64,000 nt of DNA from Treponema sp. GTDB taxonomy: Bacteria; Spirochaetota; Spirochaetia; Treponematales; Treponemataceae. Below the pieces are notes generated by a model. It worked only from the letters and a program-made list of their open reading frames with translations, did no database searches and was not told the origin of the DNA. Below, piece after piece: positions 59,892 through 64,000 of this stretch (the stretch's first letter is position 1; each line of letters opens with the position of its first letter). The position numbers were made by a program, and so were the translations under genes. The stretch spans positions 1 to 64,000 of the forward strand of contig JAEDJA010000006.1 of NCBI GenBank assembly GCA_016296575.1, given 5' to 3'.

Positions 59892-60899
59892 TTATTTAAG
59901 GCTTTCCCGCATTATAAGGCTGCCACCTGCAAGATGGCGGCCTTTTTTATAATCTTCACCTCTAATCATGGCAGAAATAAGGGATGCCGCCTGGGCTGCA
60001 GTTTCCTCAGGACGAATGTAAACTGTAGTAAGTGGAACAGAATCTGAATTATTTACGGTATAGTTGTCGAAACCTGTAACACTTGTATCCTGTGGAACGC
60101 GGATACCTTTTTCTTTTAATGCTGCAATAAGTTTTACGGCAGTGGCATCGCAGTTACACACAAACACCTCTGGAAGATCCTCTGGAATCACAAGAGGAAT
60201 GTCCAGTCCATTTTCATCGCGGTCGGAAATTATGTCATCTTTTGAAACCGGAAGTCCTGCATCAAAGAGTGCCTTTGCAAAACCAAGAAAACGATCCTGT
60301 ATTGATGAAGTGGCGTTATATTTGCCCACAAACCGCAGCTTTTTGTGACCAAGCTGAATTGCCTTTGTAGTTATGAGCCAGGAATAGTAAAAATTATCTG
60401 CCAGCACTGATGTAAAAGATGAGTCCTGTGTGTAAAAATCCAGAAGAAGAATGTTAGGACAAGCTTCAGCTGTTTTTTTTACGTAAGCTTCACTCACCTG
60501 CCCCAGAAGCACAATTCCATCAACTTTTTTTTCCATCAAAAGATGTGGCAGGGTAAGACTATCTTCATCTTCCTGGGAAATAAGTTCCATAATGGAATAA
60601 AAATTATTTTCAAGCAACTCTGTTGAAAGATAATTAAATAAATACCAGTAATAGGAAGCACTTGGTGAAAAAAAGCGCTTAGGAATTACAATGCCTACAT
60701 TGCCAGTTCCCTTTTTTGCCGAAATGCTGCTTTTTGGGAAAAGTGATTTTCCGCAATACCCCATTTCTTCGGCTACCCGCTTGATTTCTTCGCGAAGTTC
60801 ATCCCCAACTCCGTCCTTACCGGAAAGTGCTTTTGAGACTGTAACAGTGCTTACATTGAATCTTGCCGCAATATCGGAAAGGCGGATTTTTTCACTCAT
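59892..60899 (-). CDS. LacI-family transcription regulator
   Basis: A 335-residue LacI/GalR repressor. N-terminal helix-turn-helix IRLSDIAARFNVSTVTVSKAL with the hinge region, then a periplasmic-binding-protein-like effector domain (NVGIVIPKRFF, VDGIVLLGQVSE, SVTGFDNYTV). Effector presumably a sugar. It follows rfbB by 21 nt on the same strand, which is odd for a sugar regulator, and converges with the secreted hydrolase-like gene. GGAAG serves as ribosome site. Confidence 0.92.
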   Translation of the reverse strand: MSEKIRLSDIAARFNVSTVTVSKALSGKDGVGDELREEIKRVAEEMGYCGKSLFPKSSISAKKGTGNVGIVIPKRFFSPSASYYWYLFNYLSTELLENNFYSIMELISQEDEDSLTLPHLLMEKKVDGIVLLGQVSEAYVKKTAEACPNILLLDFYTQDSSFTSVLADNFYYSWLITTKAIQLGHKKLRFVGKYNATSSIQDRFLGFAKALFDAGLPVSKDDIISDRDENGLDIPLVIPEDLPEVFVCNCDATAVKLIAALKEKGIRVPQDTSVTGFDNYTVNNSDSVPLTTVYIRPEETAAQAASLISAMIRGEDYKKGRHLAGGSLIMRESLK

Positions 60900-60920
60900 A
60901 AAAAGCTTCCAAAACCTGAA

Positions 60921-62042
60921 CTAACGTCCCTGACTTGTATAGTTGGCGTCTACCCATTTGGTATATTCACCAGAAAGAATGTGATCCAGCCAGTCTTTAT
61001 GACCAAGATACCATTCCACAGTAGCTTCAAGTCCCTGTTCAAAAGTCATTTTTCGTTCCCAGCCAAGTTCTTTCTTTATTTTTGTGCAGTCAATTGCATA
61101 GCGTTTGTCATGGCCTGGACGATCTTTTACATAAGTAATAGTCTTTTCAACATCTTCAACTGTACGGCCGGTACGTTCTGCTGTCAGTTCAATAACCTTG
61201 TGAAGCAGGCGGATATTCTGCCATTCGTTCTCACCACCGATATTGTACTTTTCACCGGTACGGCCCTTGTTTAGAATCAGCCAGACTGCCCGGTTGTGAT
61301 CTTCAACATAAATCCAGTCACGGATATTATCACCCTTTCCATATACAGGAAGATTTTTTCCATCACGAATATTGGAAATCATAAGAGGCAGCAGTTTTTC
61401 AGGGAACTGATATGGTCCATAGTTGTTTGTACAGTTTGATAAAGTGATTGGCATGCCGTAAGTATGATGATAAGCCATTACAACATGATCAGAACTTGCT
61501 TTTGATGAAGAATAAGGGCTTCTTGGGTCGTAAGGAGTATCTTCGCGGAAATATCCTGTTTCGCCTAAGGAACCATAAACTTCATCTGTTGATATATGAT
61601 GGAAAAGAACTCCATCACGCCAGGTCCCGTCTTCCTTGCGCCAGTAATTTCGGGCAACATCCAGCATTGTGAAAGTCCCCATTACGTTTGTTTTCATAAA
61701 AGCTTCTGGGCCAAGAATAGAACGATCAACATGACTTTCAGCTGCAAAATGAACTACAGTATCAATATCGTACTGCTTGAAAATCCGTTCAATCTGCTGT
61801 CGGTCACAGATATCCACCTTTTCAAAAAAATATCTTTTTCCACCGAATTTTTCTTCAATATCTGAAAGGGATTCCAGGTTTCCGGCATAAGTTAGCGAAT
61901 CGACATTAACAACCTTTCCTGTAAAATCTGCATCGTTAAAAAGATCACCCTTTGCCCCACTCAAACCAAATAAATAATGAATGAAGTTAGCACCGATAAA
62001 ACCGGCTCCACCTGTAACAAGAATATTTTTCAAAGCACGCAT
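60921..62042 (-). CDS. rfbB: dTDP-glucose 4,6-dehydratase
   Basis: A 373-residue NAD-dependent short-chain dehydrogenase-like enzyme, step 2 of dTDP-L-rhamnose synthesis. NAD-binding ILVTGGAGFIGANFI, catalytic Asp-Glu pair in HISTDEVYGSLGE, and the YxxxK motif (YSSSKASSDH) are all present. ATG at 62042 has AGGAGA upstream; a longer open frame of 37 codons has no support and includes the hairpin region. Separated from rfbC by ~150 nt of hairpins. LacI gene follows. Confidence 0.95.
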   Translation of the reverse strand: MRALKNILVTGGAGFIGANFIHYLFGLSGAKGDLFNDADFTGKVVNVDSLTYAGNLESLSDIEEKFGGKRYFFEKVDICDRQQIERIFKQYDIDTVVHFAAESHVDRSILGPEAFMKTNVMGTFTMLDVARNYWRKEDGTWRDGVLFHHISTDEVYGSLGETGYFREDTPYDPRSPYSSSKASSDHVVMAYHHTYGMPITLSNCTNNYGPYQFPEKLLPLMISNIRDGKNLPVYGKGDNIRDWIYVEDHNRAVWLILNKGRTGEKYNIGGENEWQNIRLLHKVIELTAERTGRTVEDVEKTITYVKDRPGHDKRYAIDCTKIKKELGWERKMTFEQGLEATVEWYLGHKDWLDHILSGEYTKWVDANYTSQGR

Positions 62043-62056
62043 AATCAGTCTCCTAT

Positions 62057-62197
62057 AAAAAGTCAAGAAAATTGTTTCAACAATCGATTGACTTTTTACG
62101 CTGTTCCGTAATGTAATGAGGAACAGCAGTTCAATAATAAGTTTGCAACGCAAACTTTAGGAAAGATAAAGCCGCGCTATTTTAGCGGTTTTATCTT
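62057..62197 (-). other. Array of four hairpins between rfbC and rfbB
   Basis: Four stems in about 140 nt: AAAAAGTCAA/TTGACTTTTT (62057-62097, enclosing ATTGTT-tc-AACAAT), GCTGTTCC/GGAACAGC (62100-62127), AAGTTTGC-aac-GCAAACTT (62139-62157) and a long imperfect stem AAGATAAAGCCGC...GCGGTTTTATCTT (62163-62197) with inner CGCTA-ttt-TAGCG. The first, on the minus strand, ends in a T-run and looks like a terminator before rfbB. Confidence 0.6.
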
Positions 62198-62807
62198 ACA
62201 CTTCTATTTTTCCGATCCATTTTCCGTTCATATCAAAGTAATCTTTTGAAGGATCAAAAGGATCATGTTTTTTATCTTTCTCGCTAAGAAGAGGTTGTAT
62301 TTCTCCGCAGACAGACTTCCAGTTAATATTAATGACAGGATCGTTCCACATAAGACCTCCCTCACCTTTTGGATCATAAAAATCGGTGCATTTGTAAGAA
62401 AATACAGCATGATCAGAAAGTACTAAAAAACCGTGAGCAAATCCTTCCGGCACATAAAACTGATTTCTCTTTTCGCCGTCAAGAATAATGCCATGGTATT
62501 TTCCAAAAGTAGGACTGCCTTTTCTGATATCAACTGCAACATCGTAAACTTTACCTTCCAAAGCCCTCACCAGTTTTCCCTGTGGATGATACAACTGAAA
62601 ATGAAGACCACGAAGAACACCTTTTGTTGATGCAGACTGATTATCCTGAACAAAAGTCATTGTAAGCCCGGCTTCCCGAAAATCCCTTTCAGAATAAGTT
62701 TCCATAAAGTACCCTCTGGCATCACCAAAAATCTTTGGCTGAATCTCGTAGAGTCCCTGGATTTCCTGTCCGTTTTCTGTAAAGCACTTATTAAAAGTAA
62801 AAGCCAT
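62196..62807 (-). CDS. rfbC: dTDP-4-dehydrorhamnose 3,5-epimerase
   Basis: A 203-residue cupin epimerase, step 3 of dTDP-L-rhamnose synthesis. Catalytic His in KGVLRGLHFQ, the Tyr/Asp region KCTDFYDPKGEGG and FYVPEGFAHGFLVL are the family core. The ATG lies 1 nt beyond the rfbA stop. The downstream boundary runs into a hairpin array. Confidence 0.95.
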   Translation of the reverse strand: MAFTFNKCFTENGQEIQGLYEIQPKIFGDARGYFMETYSERDFREAGLTMTFVQDNQSASTKGVLRGLHFQLYHPQGKLVRALEGKVYDVAVDIRKGSPTFGKYHGIILDGEKRNQFYVPEGFAHGFLVLSDHAVFSYKCTDFYDPKGEGGLMWNDPVININWKSVCGEIQPLLSEKDKKHDPFDPSKDYFDMNGKWIGKIEV

Positions 62808-62808
62808 A

Positions 62809-63681
62809 TTATTTTTCTGCTATATATTTAAGATATCGGCCATATTCGGTTTTATAGGTTTCGGCCATTTTAAGAACATCTTCCTTTGTAATCCACCCAT
62901 TGGAAAGAGCAATTTCTTCTATACAGCTTACATAAAGTCCCTGACGTTTCTGAATTGTGGCAATAAAGTTTGAAGCTTCAAGAAGACCGTCATAAGTTCC
63001 AGTATCAAGCCATGCCATTCCACGTCCAAGTAGTTCAACAGAAAGCTGTTTACGGGCAAGATACTCATTATTAATAGAAGTAATTTCGATTTCACCGCGG
63101 GCACTTGGTTTAACATTGGCAGCAATATCTACAACTTCTTTTGTATAGAAATAAAGGCCTGGTACAGCATAATCTGATTTTGGATGTGAAGGCTTTTCTT
63201 CGATTCCCAAAACATTTCCATTTTTGTCGAATTCAACTACACCGTAGGCGGTAGGATCTGCTACCTGATAACCAAAGATTACAGAACGATTATTTTTTTC
63301 TACAGTTTCTTTTGCTCGGCGCAAAGTCTGTGTAAAACTCTGCCCAAAGAAAATATTATCTCCAAGCACAAGGGCGGCACTATCTCCTGCAAGAAACTCC
63401 TTTCCTATAATAAATGCATCCGCAAGGCCACGAGGTTTATCCTGGATTTTGTATTCAAAGTGCATTCCGATAAAAGAACCGTCCCCGAATAATTCTTCAA
63501 AAGCCGGAAGATCTCTTGGAGTAGATATAATAAGCACTTCCCGAATTCCAGCCAGCATAAGAACACTAAGAGGATAATAAATCATAGGTTTATCATAGAG
63601 AGGAAGAATCTGTTTTGATACAGCTTTAGTAATAGGGTAAAGACGGGTTCCAGATCCGCCTGCAAGAATAATACCTTTCAT
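62809..63681 (-). CDS. rfbA: Glucose-1-phosphate thymidylyltransferase
   Basis: A 290-residue nucleotidyltransferase making dTDP-glucose, the first step of dTDP-rhamnose synthesis. Signature [16 protein letters not shown] with the catalytic Arg, [16 protein letters not shown], and [11 protein letters not shown] with metal Asp. ATG at 63681 follows GGAG; a GTG two codons earlier is possible. Overlaps the rfbD stop. Confidence 0.96.
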   Translation of the reverse strand: MKGIILAGGSGTRLYPITKAVSKQILPLYDKPMIYYPLSVLMLAGIREVLIISTPRDLPAFEELFGDGSFIGMHFEYKIQDKPRGLADAFIIGKEFLAGDSAALVLGDNIFFGQSFTQTLRRAKETVEKNNRSVIFGYQVADPTAYGVVEFDKNGNVLGIEEKPSHPKSDYAVPGLYFYTKEVVDIAANVKPSARGEIEITSINNEYLARKQLSVELLGRGMAWLDTGTYDGLLEASNFIATIQKRQGLYVSCIEEIALSNGWITKEDVLKMAETYKTEYGRYLKYIAEK

Positions 63682-63683
63682 AA

Positions 63684-64000
63684 TCACATCTCCTTCAGGT
63701 AGCGAGTAAGTGCATCTTTCCAGTGTGGCAAAAGATTAAAGCCATTTTCTGAAAGTTTGCTTTTATCCAGTCTTGAATTATAAGGCCGGCGGGCTTTGCT
63801 AAGACCATATTCTTCTGTAGTTACCGGGGTAACCGTAGTTTTATTTTCTTCTATAATACCAATATTTTCGGCCTGCAGAATGATTTCTTTTGTAAACTCA
63901 TACCAGCTGATAAAACCGCCTTCATTTGTAGCATGGTATACGCCGTATTTTTCGGTTTCTGCCATGTCTACAAGAAGACGAGCCAGATCATAAGTATAAG
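63684..64000 (-). CDS. rfbD: dTDP-4-dehydrorhamnose reductase, C-terminal part (partial)
   Basis: The frame is open from the right window edge on the minus strand; visible residues ([29 protein letters not shown], then [14 protein letters not shown]) are the C-terminal third of RmlD/RfbD, which reduces the 4-keto sugar to dTDP-L-rhamnose with NAD(P)H. It is the promoter-proximal gene of rfbD-A-C-B within view. Catalytic YxxxK and nucleotide-binding parts are outside the window. Confidence 0.9.
   Translation of the reverse strand, partial: YTYDLARLLVDMAETEKYGVYHATNEGGFISWYEFTKEIILQAENIGIIEENKTTVTPVTTEEYGLSKARRPYNSRLDKSKLSENGFNLLPHWKDALTRYLKEM

Noticed and set aside
62043..62153. Longer N-terminus for rfbB
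   Set aside because: The added 37 codons run through hairpins, have no family match, and AGGAGA sits before the ATG at 62042.

Overview
The window comes from a spirochaete, most likely a gut- or rumen-type Treponema. The evidence is a flagellin starting [14 protein letters not shown] (the periplasmic FlaB type), a fliF-G-H-I-J flagellar operon, two paralogous signal-peptide-bearing outer-membrane proteins of the treponemal major-sheath-protein kind, and an anaerobic carbohydrate-fermenting gene set: GTP-type PEP carboxykinase, Rnf complex, GH94 cellobiose phosphorylase, mannonate dehydratase, and Lpl-type sugar ABC transporters without an ATPase. Base composition is moderately AT-rich and looks even across the window. 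I see no prophage, plasmid, CRISPR array or intact insertion sequence. Mobile traces are one truncated Rpn-type reading frame at the left edge and a family of palindromic intergenic repeats.

Layout. 1-5.4 kb: Rpn-type fragment, two divergent major-sheath-type genes with a four-helix-bundle gene between them, and a VapBC-like toxin-antitoxin pair. 5.4-9.3 kb: pckG followed by an IscU/NifU-like protein and a GGGtGRT-family protein. 9.3-15 kb: fliFGHIJ. 15-20.2 kb: hflK-hflC, a membrane protein with kinase-like traces, and a beta-CASP metallo-beta-lactamase. 20.3-27.9 kb: tRNA-Glu, tRNA-Gln, a hisA-hisIE fusion, hisD, def, flaB with a sigma-28 promoter, hisB and hisG (opposite strand) behind tRNA-Thr, a candidate small RNA and a HAD phosphatase. 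27.9-34.7 kb: tRNA-Arg, uppP, nnr, an orphan DNA methyltransferase, a zinc-ribbon membrane protein, purD, a PilZ protein and an RlmM-like methyltransferase. 34.9-40.7 kb: rnfCDGEAB with metA as its apparent last gene. 40.7-45 kb: uxuA, a MATE transporter, an NFACT protein. 45.2-54 kb: cellobiose phosphorylase, exbB-exbD-tonB, and a sugar ABC operon. 53.7-64 kb: an acyltransferase-like protein, two methyltransferases, an ATP-binding regulator, a large secreted glycoside-hydrolase-like protein, a LacI regulator and the dTDP-rhamnose operon (rfbD-A-C-B), which runs off the right edge.

How it fits together. The metabolic genes suit a sugar fermenter. Oligosaccharides enter by ABC transporters, cellobiose is phosphorolysed, PEP carboxykinase probably works in the carboxylating direction toward oxaloacetate and succinate, and Rnf couples ferredoxin to NAD and to an ion gradient. 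Histidine biosynthesis is split into two groups on opposite strands around the flagellin gene.

The most interesting non-gene signals are: (1) at least eight genes whose -10 box lies 6-7 nt from the ATG with no Shine-Dalgarno sequence, several with a good -35 at 17-nt spacing, implying leaderless mRNAs; (2) a three-hairpin small RNA of about 97 nt with its own promoter and terminator at 27078-27174; (3) four copies of a cloverleaf-like palindromic repeat; (4) a sigma-28 flagellin promoter whose -10 region is complementary to the flagellin Shine-Dalgarno sequence; (5) four consecutive hairpins between rfbC and rfbB.
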